Shown here piece by piece: positions 14,664 to 22,243 of a stretch of DNA of 27,716 bases. The translations under genes and the position numbers were made by a program. Under the pieces are notes generated by a model. It ran no database searches, had not been told where the DNA came from, and saw only the letters and a program-made list of their open reading frames with translations. Origin of the DNA: a virus; the IMG/VR virus record IMGVR_UViG_3300031857_001087, positions 1 through 27,716 of that record; one strand, written 5' to 3'. The stretch's first letter is position 1, and each line of letters begins with the position of its first letter.

Positions 14664-14979
14664 TCTTCCTATAAAGTACTATTTAGGGCTTCATAATGAG
14701 GAAGGACTAAGTGATAAGTTTTCCATTCTTTTTGAGATCTCACAATACTTAATTAGGGTCCATGAATCCAAAGGAAAGACTCTTGATATAGAATCAATGA
14801 AGTTCTCGTCTAAATCTCTAAAATATGTTTTTGGAGATAGGATAAAAGATGAAACCTTTAAGTTAACTCTAGTTAAATCATTAAAGGAACTTATTTCTGA
14901 CGAGTATATTAGACCTCAGGGAGATTTCATGTTCTTTACTAAAAAAAGCATAACACATTTTTACATCATAAATGATTGA
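14647..14979 (+). CDS. Hypothetical winged-helix-like protein between uvsX and helicase
   Basis: A protein of 110 residues, overlapping uvsX by 17 bases and the helicase gene by 8. The C-terminal part (TLVKSLKELISDEYI, then GDFMFFTKKSITHFYI) has the helix-plus-beta-wing look of a winged-helix domain. T4 has gene 40 at this place, but no likeness to gp40 is evident. A helicase-loading or mediator function (gp59 or UvsY type) is a guess from position only. Confidence 0.65.
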   Translation: MRTRSNLPIKYYLGLHNEEGLSDKFSILFEISQYLIRVHESKGKTLDIESMKFSSKSLKYVFGDRIKDETFKLTLVKSLKELISDEYIRPQGDFMFFTKKSITHFYIIND

Positions 14980-16453
14980 TTTTACCGAAAATATCGACTC
15001 TTTAGAGCTAATGGTTTGGAACTTTGTCCTGAATCCCAATAACGATTCAAGTGAGCTTCGTCCATCTAACCATGATTCTCTAAGAAGAGAGGAACTGATC
15101 ACAATGATCAAGCCAAACTATTTTAATGATGACGATCGGTTAGAATCATTCAAAGCAGCGTTAAAGTTTTTTAGGGAATATGAAAAGATTCCAAATCGAA
15201 AAGAACTAAGAAGCTATTTAGACTTGATCCATGTGAACCTAACAGAGGATGAGTTTGAAAACCTGTACTCATTCAACCTAAAAGAATACAATTATGACTA
15301 TCTATATAGTTACGTCAGAGCCTTTATTCTTCTGAGGAATCTAAATCTTACTGTTCAGGATCTATTTACTTATTTAAAGACGACTGTGATCGATCCTAAA
15401 AACATCGATAAAGTATCAGAAAAAGTTAGGAATGATATTTCAAACAAGCTAGCGCTAAACTTTTCTAGTGCAGATACTGGCCTAAACTTCTTTAATCCAG
15501 ACTCTCACATTCAAATCTCAAAAGAAGGAAGCCCTACCGGTTTTCCTTTTCTAGACAAGGTGCAAGGTGGTGGCTGGAATTCAAAGTCGCTAGTCGTTTT
15601 CCAGGGAAGACCAAAGGTTGGTAAGTCAATGGTATTAGGAAACATCGCAGCACGATCCTTTCTTTCAGGCAATGTTACTGGCTTGGTGACAGTGGAATTA
15701 GCTGACCGTGCCTACATGAAAAGAATCGGCTCAAACATCCTAAGTATCAAATCTGAGGATTATGCAAAGGTGACTGACTCTCAAGCGGCCGTCTTAATTC
15801 AACAAAAGATCGAAGAACTTCGTCTTTCTGGTAGACATGTTGGTGAACTGATAGTAAAGGAATTTCCTACTGGAGGAGCGACTGCTATTGACATTGAGAA
15901 TTACTTTATTAGACTTGAACAAAAACTAAATAAGAAATTTAAGGTCATAGTGGTCGATTACTTGAATCTACTTAAACCCATCAACAATCAGAATGGTCTC
16001 TATGAAAAGATCAAAGCAATCTCCGAGGAACTTAGAGGAGTCGCGATGAGAAACGAATGGTGTATAATCAGTGCCACTCAAATTCGTAGAGAGGACATTG
16101 ATAACTTTGACTTAGGCATGGATTCAGTCGCAGAGTCCTTTGGATTGATCCACACAGTGGACGCCCTATTTGGTCTAATGCGAAGCCCTCTTGAGAGCAG
16201 GATGAAGATCAAAGTAATAGCGAATAGAGATAACGGCTATGAAGAAAGCTATAAGTTCTATACGATGCACAAAGATTACTTTAGGCTTTCTGAAGAGAAT
16301 GGAGTAAATAGTGAATTCTACAGCGACGACGAAGAAGTTAGTCGACTTGCTGATGAATTAAGAAATGAATATTCTGAATTGAATACAAACTCAACGTCAC
16401 CAGTCAATACCCCATCGGATGATGACTATGACTCCCTATTCAATTCAATCTAA
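14972..16453 (+). CDS. 41: Replicative DNA helicase, gp41/DnaB-like
   Basis: A protein of 493 residues (T4 gp41 has 475), the hexameric 5'-3' helicase of the fork. An N-terminal helical domain (about 1-150) precedes the RecA-like core. Walker A is VFQGRPKVGKSMVLGN (212-219), Walker B is FKVIVVDYLNLL, and the sensor region has CIISATQIRRED followed by SVAESFGLIHTVDA. The C-terminus DDDYDSLFNSI nearly repeats the C-terminus of the SSB (DDEYDSLFSDL). No primase gene (gp61) is seen in this window. Confidence 0.92.
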   Translation: MIDFTENIDSLELMVWNFVLNPNNDSSELRPSNHDSLRREELITMIKPNYFNDDDRLESFKAALKFFREYEKIPNRKELRSYLDLIHVNLTEDEFENLYSFNLKEYNYDYLYSYVRAFILLRNLNLTVQDLFTYLKTTVIDPKNIDKVSEKVRNDISNKLALNFSSADTGLNFFNPDSHIQISKEGSPTGFPFLDKVQGGGWNSKSLVVFQGRPKVGKSMVLGNIAARSFLSGNVTGLVTVELADRAYMKRIGSNILSIKSEDYAKVTDSQAAVLIQQKIEELRLSGRHVGELIVKEFPTGGATAIDIENYFIRLEQKLNKKFKVIVVDYLNLLKPINNQNGLYEKIKAISEELRGVAMRNEWCIISATQIRREDIDNFDLGMDSVAESFGLIHTVDALFGLMRSPLESRMKIKVIANRDNGYEESYKFYTMHKDYFRLSEENGVNSEFYSDDEEVSRLADELRNEYSELNTNSTSPVNTPSDDDYDSLFNSI

Positions 16454-16469
16454 AAATAATCGAACATGA

Positions 16470-17027
16470 ATGACGATAGACGATTTTACAGAAGAATTTG
16501 AAAACGAAGAGACCCAGAGTTTTGAGATTCGCGAAGATAAAATATTTAACAATAGCTATTATAACGGCGATAAACTAAAGGATTCTGATGAATATGAGTT
16601 TTCAAAAAAGATATCAGTCGCATCGGACTACTCAGATAACTACTTAAAGGACCTTTATGATTATGAAGAGCAGCTAGAATCAAAGTTCATACTTGATGCG
16701 ATCTTTGATCTATTTCAAACGGACGAGATATTATTAACCTATACCTCTGCCCTTTCTAAGGACAAGAACTTGCCGAAGGTGAAACTCTCAAAAGAGGACA
16801 TCAATCTCATCTTCAATACAGTTCATGAAAACTTGGATTTGGCTGCACATGGAATAAGTTTCTACAGTCCAATTTACATATTGGAAGCAATCTCATCAAT
16901 CTCTTCAATGGAATATAAAAAGATATTTGATGCCTTGGAAACAGACACTCAAGAAATCCTAATAATTGAACTAAATAAGAAATACCGATTCCTAGACGGA
17001 AAGATGAACAAAAAAAAGATACACTAA
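16470..17027 (+). CDS. Hypothetical acidic protein
   Basis: A protein of 185 residues of unknown function. Residues 1-60 are very acidic (TIDDFTEEFENEETQSF) and probably disordered. The rest is helical (LESKFILDAIFDLFQ; ILEAISSISSMEYKKIFDAL) with a basic C-terminus (KMNKKKIH). The start used is ATG 16470; the ATG four bases earlier is in another frame and stops quickly. The stop overlaps the next start by one base (TAATG). Confidence 0.72.
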   Translation: MTIDDFTEEFENEETQSFEIREDKIFNNSYYNGDKLKDSDEYEFSKKISVASDYSDNYLKDLYDYEEQLESKFILDAIFDLFQTDEILLTYTSALSKDKNLPKVKLSKEDINLIFNTVHENLDLAAHGISFYSPIYILEAISSISSMEYKKIFDALETDTQEILIIELNKKYRFLDGKMNKKKIH

Positions 17028-17254
17028 TGACTTGGATAAAATTTACTCACACTGGTGGAACTTCATATCTTAATCTTGACCAGTACTATACTTTTGAGGA
17101 GACTGCACCCGCAGTTTTGACTTTCTATGATGCTGGTTCAGGATCGGCCACTAACTACACTTTCTCTTCAGCTTCTGCTTTGGCAACATTTGTTAAGAAA
17201 CTTGAGAGCCTTTCTAGAGTAATTGATATTGATCAGTTATCTATACAAGCATGA
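17027..17254 (+). CDS. Hypothetical small beta-rich protein
   Basis: A protein of 75 residues. WIKFTHTGGTSYLNLDQYYTFEE and VLTFYDAGSGSATNYTFSS read as successive beta strands, followed by a helix (ALATFVKKLESLSRVID). The pattern resembles small phage beta-sheet proteins, but no family is recognised. It overlaps its neighbours by 1 and 4 bases, so it is expressed with gp47 and gp46. Confidence 0.7.
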   Translation: MTWIKFTHTGGTSYLNLDQYYTFEETAPAVLTFYDAGSGSATNYTFSSASALATFVKKLESLSRVIDIDQLSIQA

Positions 17255-18357
17255 CATTAAAAGGAGTTCGCAAAATATTTGTCTTGGGTGATCTTCACCT
17301 AGGCGTAAGAAATAACTCGTTAGAGTGGTCGGAAATACAAAGCGATTTTCTTCTGGACTTTTTCTTAAAGAAAGTAGATGAAGAAGGATTTGATCCTGAA
17401 CAGGACATACTCGTACAGGTAGGGGATTGGAATCACGTCAGAGAATCTACTAATACTAGAATCTATAAGCTTTCCTTGAAGATTGCTGAAAAGTTGACCT
17501 CCAAGTTCAAGAGAGGCGTTTTTGTGATCTTGGGAAATCATGATGTGTATTATAAAGATCGAACTGATACTCACTCACTAGAGGGATTTGATAAGATTTA
17601 TGAAAACTTTCACGTATTCGAAGAGCCTGAGACACTGACGATAAACTCCCATCGATTCTTAATGATGCCTTGGGTGGAAAACTTGGAAGATCTCAAGAAA
17701 AAGGTTTCATCTAGACCAGCAGACTTTGTTTTTTGTCATGCTGACATCAAGGGATTTAGCTTGAATTCCTTTCAAAAGCTTGAACACGGCCTAGAGGGAA
17801 AGGACTTGAGTCCATTCAAGAGAATTTATTCAGGTCACATCCACATTCGACAAGAGAAGGGTAACGTGCTCTATGTCGGCACTCCATACGAGATGGACAG
17901 GGGAGATCGAGGAAACACTAAAGGCTTCTACGTACTAGACGTTAGCGGAAAAGAGGTTTCTGAAAAGTTCATTGAGAATACAGTATCCCCTAGACACGTA
18001 AAACACGACGTGTATGATCTTCTAAACTTAAACTTGGAAGAGATCGCTGAACTATTTAAGAACAACTTTGTGGATCTTACTATCGAGTCCTCTTTTTCTC
18101 AAAGATTTCCAATGTCTCAGTTTACTGAGATGATCAAGGATCTTGGGCATCGTCGAGCTGAATTTTTCTCCTATTCTAGAGAACAGCTTAAAAAGAACAG
18201 TGAGGTTGAGATAGATTCAAGCTATGAGTATAACATCTTTACAATACTAGATGAGAATCTTCGTGAAATGAACCTACCTGACAGTCAGGCATCTCTGATA
18301 AGCTCCACATTCAAGGAGATCTATGATTCTTTAAAAAACACTAAACAATACGATTAA
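17251..18357 (+). CDS. 47: Recombination nuclease subunit gp47 (SbcD/Mre11-like)
   Basis: A protein of 368 residues (T4 gp47 has 339). It is the phosphoesterase subunit of the gp46-gp47 complex that resects ends for recombination-dependent replication. The metallophosphoesterase motifs appear in order: VLGDLHLGVRN (D14, H16), QVGDWNH (D59), LGNHDVYY (N96, H97, D98), FCHADIKG and SGHIHIRQE. The C-terminal part would bind gp46. It overlaps gp46 by one base (TAATG). Confidence 0.92.
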   Translation: MTLKGVRKIFVLGDLHLGVRNNSLEWSEIQSDFLLDFFLKKVDEEGFDPEQDILVQVGDWNHVRESTNTRIYKLSLKIAEKLTSKFKRGVFVILGNHDVYYKDRTDTHSLEGFDKIYENFHVFEEPETLTINSHRFLMMPWVENLEDLKKKVSSRPADFVFCHADIKGFSLNSFQKLEHGLEGKDLSPFKRIYSGHIHIRQEKGNVLYVGTPYEMDRGDRGNTKGFYVLDVSGKEVSEKFIENTVSPRHVKHDVYDLLNLNLEEIAELFKNNFVDLTIESSFSQRFPMSQFTEMIKDLGHRRAEFFSYSREQLKKNSEVEIDSSYEYNIFTILDENLREMNLPDSQASLISSTFKEIYDSLKNTKQYD

Positions 18358-20024
18358 TGAGGTTACAGGAATTTTCTTATAAGAACATCATATCCTATGG
18401 AAACAAGCTTCAGACTTTTAAGTTTGATGACGGTCCTCGCCTCATTCTAGTGGAGGGAGAAAACGGTGCTGGAAAGTCTTCTATCAAAGAAGCTCTGACC
18501 GTTTCAATATACGGCAGATCAGCTATTCGAAAGATGAAGGATATTCCAAACTGGATAAATCGAAACGCTTACACTAACGTAAAATTCGTCACTAATTCAG
18601 GAGAATCTATCGAAATAGACAGAGGAATCGATCCAAATTTTAGTGACATCAAGATAAACGGTGCTCACTTCAATCTTCCAGACAAGAGAAAGGTCGATGA
18701 ATTCATTGAGGAAGAACTAGTAAAGATCCCATTTACAGTCTTTTGTAATACAATCTCTCTTTCCTTTGATGACTTTAAGTCCTTTGCTAACTTAAGCAAG
18801 GACGATAAGAGAAAGATCATAGACCGAATATTTGGGATAGACATCCTAAGCGATATGCGAGCTAAGGTCAAGGACAAGCTTAGGGAAAACAAGTCAGAGC
18901 TTGACCTTCTTGAACTTGCGACTTCACGAAACGAATCAAATCTTTCTAATTATCGGGACCAGCTGGATTCCCTAAAGAATAGGCTTGCTAAAAAGAAAGA
19001 AGAACTCACTGAGAAGCTTCAAGCAGAGATTAAATCAAAAAAGAAAGAGGTAGACTCTGCACTACAAAAAAAGAACGATCACCAAACCAAGATAAAAGAC
19101 AATGCTGCTCTGCTTACCAGTGCAAAACAGGACAGAGATAAGATGAAATCTTCTATTTCTGATCTTTCCTCTAAGTTAAATCTCTACTCAAAGAATAGGT
19201 GCCCTCATTGTCTAAATGACCTTCACTCTGACTCCTCAGTTGAGATAAAAGAAAAGATTGAACAGAAATTAGACGCTCTAAAAAAGAGTCTTCCTGATGC
19301 TCAGAAGAAGGTGGAAGATCTAGATGAGCTTGCGACTTCTCTTCTTTTTGATAAAGGCGATATCGATTCAGACTACTTCAATCGAAAGGCTGAACTGAGC
19401 GGATTGGAGAACTCACTCGAGGCTGCTCAGGAGACAGACAATCCGGAAGAAGTGTCTTCAATCACCAAGATCATAACTGATCTAGAGACTCAAATGAAGA
19501 CTGATCAGAACTCCTCTTACTCTTTGACTGAATCTCGTAATCTTTATCTTAGGCTAGACGATCTCCTCTCTGATTCCGGAATAAAGAAATCAATGATCGA
19601 CAAGATCATCCCTACCCTAAATAGTAGGATACTTGAGATTTCAGAAAAATTAGAATTTAAGTTTCAATTTGAGTTCAATAATGAGTTTGATCCGGTCATC
19701 ACCTATTTAGGAATGCAGGTCTCACCAGACAGCCTCTCTAGCGGTCAGCGAAAAAAGATGAATCTAATCATCCTACTCGCTTTTATTGAGATCATCAAAA
19801 TGAAACACAATCACATGAACGTGATGTTTTTAGATGAAATCTTTAGTTCTTTAGACAAGATCAATGTGTATAAAGCGATCGAGATCCTTAAAGAATACGC
19901 GATAAAATACAACATGACCATTTTTGTTGTGTCGCATGAAGCTTTACCTGAAGAGTTCTTTGATTATAAAATCATGGTGAATCAAGTAGATCATTTTTCT
20001 GAGATGGAAATAATTAAAATCTAA
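18357..20024 (+). CDS. 46: Recombination ATPase subunit gp46 (SbcC/Rad50-like)
   Basis: A protein of 555 residues (T4 gp46 has 560). Walker A is VEGENGAGKSSIKEA (34-41). Two long coiled-coil stretches flank a zinc hook, RCPHCLNDLHSD (C282, C285), by which two molecules join. The C-terminal ATPase half has the ABC signature SLSSGQRKKMNL and Walker B with D-loop, VMFLDEIFSSLDK. All parts for an active Rad50-type ATPase are present. It pairs with gp47 immediately upstream. Confidence 0.93.
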   Translation: MRLQEFSYKNIISYGNKLQTFKFDDGPRLILVEGENGAGKSSIKEALTVSIYGRSAIRKMKDIPNWINRNAYTNVKFVTNSGESIEIDRGIDPNFSDIKINGAHFNLPDKRKVDEFIEEELVKIPFTVFCNTISLSFDDFKSFANLSKDDKRKIIDRIFGIDILSDMRAKVKDKLRENKSELDLLELATSRNESNLSNYRDQLDSLKNRLAKKKEELTEKLQAEIKSKKKEVDSALQKKNDHQTKIKDNAALLTSAKQDRDKMKSSISDLSSKLNLYSKNRCPHCLNDLHSDSSVEIKEKIEQKLDALKKSLPDAQKKVEDLDELATSLLFDKGDIDSDYFNRKAELSGLENSLEAAQETDNPEEVSSITKIITDLETQMKTDQNSSYSLTESRNLYLRLDDLLSDSGIKKSMIDKIIPTLNSRILEISEKLEFKFQFEFNNEFDPVITYLGMQVSPDSLSSGQRKKMNLIILLAFIEIIKMKHNHMNVMFLDEIFSSLDKINVYKAIEILKEYAIKYNMTIFVVSHEALPEEFFDYKIMVNQVDHFSEMEIIKI

Positions 20025-20055
20025 TCGAATCTTTGTATATTTATTCAAATCGTGA

Positions 20056-20082
20056 AACTTTTTTACGATCACTGAATATAAT
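20056..20082 (+). promoter_or_regulatory. Putative middle-type promoter
   Basis: AACTTTTT (20056-20063) is followed after 13 bases by TATAAT (20077-20082), 7 bases before the start at 20090. It resembles the AACTTTTA promoters with one extra T. The short leader is unusual and could mean a nearly leaderless transcript or a downstream target gene. Confidence 0.45.
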
Positions 20083-20089
20083 ATATAGC

Positions 20090-20326
20090 ATGAAGACAAA
20101 GATTCACATCAATCAACATCATATTAGATCTAATAAGACCAGCGGTACTGATCTTCCTGTTGTGACTATAAAGCAGGGAAAGAAGAACACCTACTGCAAT
20201 GAAGTGGAGATCATGGGACCTAGTAAAATAGTCTATGGTGGTCATGGGTGTGATGCAAAAGCTTTACTTAGTTGTGGAGCTAGAGTAATTATTGAGACTG
20301 AAAGCGAAATTAAAATACTAAGATAA
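20090..20326 (+). CDS. Conserved small phage protein of unknown function
   Basis: A protein of 78 residues, starting at ATG 20090; an upstream in-frame ATG at 20033 would place the promoter inside the gene. MKTKIHINQHHIRSNK, then LPVVTIKQGKK, VEIMGPSKIVYGGHG and CGARVIIETESEIKIL is a pattern I recall from many T4-like phages. It looks all-beta. Function unknown. Its stop is one base before the next start. Confidence 0.8.
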   Translation: MKTKIHINQHHIRSNKTSGTDLPVVTIKQGKKNTYCNEVEIMGPSKIVYGGHGCDAKALLSCGARVIIETESEIKILR

Positions 20327-20327
20327 C

Positions 20328-21200
20328 ATGATAATCTATCAATCAAGAGGATTTGCAGAAGTATATGAGGAAGCTCTTTACGATCTAATCAAGCATCCTG
20401 AGTATACTACTCAACCTAGAGACATGAAGATCAAGGAGAACTGTGACGTTGCTCTAGTAATTGAGGATCCTCTCTCTTGTCTATACACAAATCCAGAAAG
20501 GTCTTCCCAATCTAAATACATCGCTGCCGAGCTCCTATGGTATTTTATGGGCAGAAATGATGTTGAGTACATCTCAAAGTTTGCCAAGTTTTGGGAATCG
20601 ATCAAAAACGATGATGATACTGTAAACTCATCGTATGGAAACCTTCTCTTTACTAACAAGAATGAGCATGGGTTAACTCAATATCAATGGGCATTAGAAT
20701 CATTAGTTAAGGACAAGGATTCACGACAAGCGATCCTGCACTTTAACTTGCCTATCCATCAGAGATACGGTAATAAGGATTTTGTTTGCACAGTATATGG
20801 GATCTTTCAGATTAGGAACAATAAGCTAAACTTTACCGTTCACATGCGCAGCAATGACGTGATCTTAGGTCTTCCGACTGATGTTGCTTTCTTTGCGACT
20901 CTGCAGAGTCAGATGTTAAAACATCTAAGACACGAAGGTGGATATACTAATTTAGAGTTAGGCATATACACTCACATCGCGAACTCATTCCACGTTTACG
21001 AGAGACACTTTGATCTTGTTGAGCGAATGATCAAGCATAAGTTTGAGCCGGACTCAATTCCAAAAGTTGAGTGTAACTTAATTAAAACAGATGGCGCTCC
21101 GACATCAGCATTCAGTTACCTGTTTGATGTACAGGACAGGATCGTTGCAGCAACCGGCGATGACCTATTTGATTGGATCCTAACTAATTTGAACTCATGA
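20328..21200 (+). CDS. Thymidylate-synthase-fold enzyme, likely dCMP hydroxymethylase (gp42-like)
   Basis: A protein of 290 residues. Conserved residues of the fold: E68 in AAELLWYFMG, the NSSYGN segment, catalytic C154 in DFVCTVYG, phosphate-binding R174-S-x-D in HMRSNDVILGLPTD, and SFHVYERHF (H222, Y224). The base-recognising Asn of thymidylate synthase (N177 in E. coli, GLPFNIA) is D185 here (GLPTDVA), as in T4 dCMP hydroxymethylase. The C-T after the nucleophile, MRSNDV and HVY-x-RHF-x-LV also match T4 gp42. It probably acts on dCMP, making 5-hydroxymethyl-dCMP or a related base. Many annotators would call it thymidylate synthase. Confidence 0.75.
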   Translation: MIIYQSRGFAEVYEEALYDLIKHPEYTTQPRDMKIKENCDVALVIEDPLSCLYTNPERSSQSKYIAAELLWYFMGRNDVEYISKFAKFWESIKNDDDTVNSSYGNLLFTNKNEHGLTQYQWALESLVKDKDSRQAILHFNLPIHQRYGNKDFVCTVYGIFQIRNNKLNFTVHMRSNDVILGLPTDVAFFATLQSQMLKHLRHEGGYTNLELGIYTHIANSFHVYERHFDLVERMIKHKFEPDSIPKVECNLIKTDGAPTSAFSYLFDVQDRIVAATGDDLFDWILTNLNS

Positions 21201-21454
21201 AGAATCACATTAAAAGAATACTGATCACGATAGCTACGCTATCTTTAATCGCCTTAATATGTAACCTAACCTATGATTGGTCGGGACTGGACAAAAAGTT
21301 TGGAATGGAGTTCTCTTTCTTTCAATGGTATGCGATGGTGATACTCGCGAATCTACTCTTTCCAGGCAAAGACATTTTTAAACAACAAGAAGAAAAAAAA
21401 GATGACAACAAAGGACCTAAAATACCACGTGACATACCTTCGCATGGCCTCTGA
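21197..21454 (+). CDS. Small membrane protein overlapping dCMP deaminase gene
   Basis: A protein of 85 residues. Two hydrophobic stretches are visible: about residues 8-24 (ILITIATLSLIALIC) and about 41-56 (FQWYAMVILANLLFP). The tail is charged (KQQEEKKDDNKGPKIP), presumably cytoplasmic. It overlaps the previous gene by 4 bases and the deaminase gene by 53, an unusually long overlap here. It could be a holin-like or inner-membrane accessory protein, but nothing identifies it. Confidence 0.6.
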   Translation: MKNHIKRILITIATLSLIALICNLTYDWSGLDKKFGMEFSFFQWYAMVILANLLFPGKDIFKQQEEKKDDNKGPKIPRDIPSHGL

Positions 21455-21821
21455 GTGGGCATCACTCTCTTGCTGTAAGCGAAAAAAGGTAGGCGCACTA
21501 ATCGTTAAGGACGGTACGATAATCTCAGACGGATTTAATGGAACTCCTAAGGGGTTTCCAAATGACTGTGAAGACGCAGACGGCAACACTCATTGGTATG
21601 TTCTACACGCTGAGGCGAATGCCATGCTAAAGGTTGCTCGCTCTACTCAAAGCACGGAAGGTGCGACCTTATATGTTACCTACTCTCCTTGTAAAGAGTG
21701 TTCAAAGATGATAGTCCAGTCTGGAATCAAGCGAGTGATCTATCGAGAGGAATACCGGGACCTTTCAGGAGTAAAGATATTAAGAGAGGCAGGAATAGAT
21801 GTCGTTCAACTTTCAGTGTAA
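21402..21821 (+). CDS. cd: dCMP deaminase
   Basis: A protein of 139 residues of the zinc cytidine/deoxycytidylate deaminase family, converting dCMP to dUMP for dTMP synthesis. The zinc site is HAEANAM and SPCKECSKM (H, C, C with Glu as proton shuttle). ASEWASLSCCKRKKVGALIV and GFNGTPKGFPNDCED are typical of phage dCMP deaminases. It shares the block with the dUTPase/dCTPase and the gp42-like enzyme, so dCMP stands at a branch between dUMP and a modified dCMP. Confidence 0.9.
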   Translation: MTTKDLKYHVTYLRMASEWASLSCCKRKKVGALIVKDGTIISDGFNGTPKGFPNDCEDADGNTHWYVLHAEANAMLKVARSTQSTEGATLYVTYSPCKECSKMIVQSGIKRVIYREEYRDLSGVKILREAGIDVVQLSV

Positions 21822-22243
21822 TGGAAAAGAGAAACATGGACATAATATTTGTTAAAGACTATAAGAGCTTCATTCAGAACTTTGGACAGAAAGAAAAGGA
21901 TAACTACGTTCTAAATGTGAGCAAGTTGATCAAAGATAAATTTAGCACAAAATTCATAGTCCCAAACAAAGTACAGTCATTTCTCTTAAATTATGAGATA
22001 AAAAAGCTGCTAGACAAGGCAATCACGCTAAAGAATGATAAGTACACAAAGATAGTTTACTTGAATTCAAACTTATCCGCTGCTACCATCCTAAACACAA
22101 TAGATTTTATTGAGGATGAGTACTCAGATTTTAAGTTTTCTTACTTCTTAGTGAATTCAGAAGAGTTAGGAATTGAAGACCTTGGAGAGTCAGTCAAGAT
22201 AATAAATGGAGATCAATCGTCTCCCCACTCGTCTCCTAAGTAG
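21821..22243 (+). CDS. Hypothetical protein at end of the replication block
   Basis: A protein of 140 residues with a start at 21821 overlapping the deaminase stop by one base (TAATG); M6 at 21836 is an alternative start. It reads as an alpha/beta domain (MDIIFVKDYKSFIQNF; YTKIVYLNSNLSAATIL; FKFSYFLVNSEELGI). No family is recognised. Its last 31 bases overlap, tail to tail, the end of the minus-strand gene 22213-22980, with no terminator between. Confidence 0.68.
   Translation: MEKRNMDIIFVKDYKSFIQNFGQKEKDNYVLNVSKLIKDKFSTKFIVPNKVQSFLLNYEIKKLLDKAITLKNDKYTKIVYLNSNLSAATILNTIDFIEDEYSDFKFSYFLVNSEELGIEDLGESVKIINGDQSSPHSSPK

Noticed and set aside
20328-21200. An ordinary thymidylate synthase
   Set aside because: The residue that recognises the uracil base is Asp rather than Asn, and the active-site neighbours match T4 dCMP hydroxymethylase; thymidylate synthase is kept only as an alternative.
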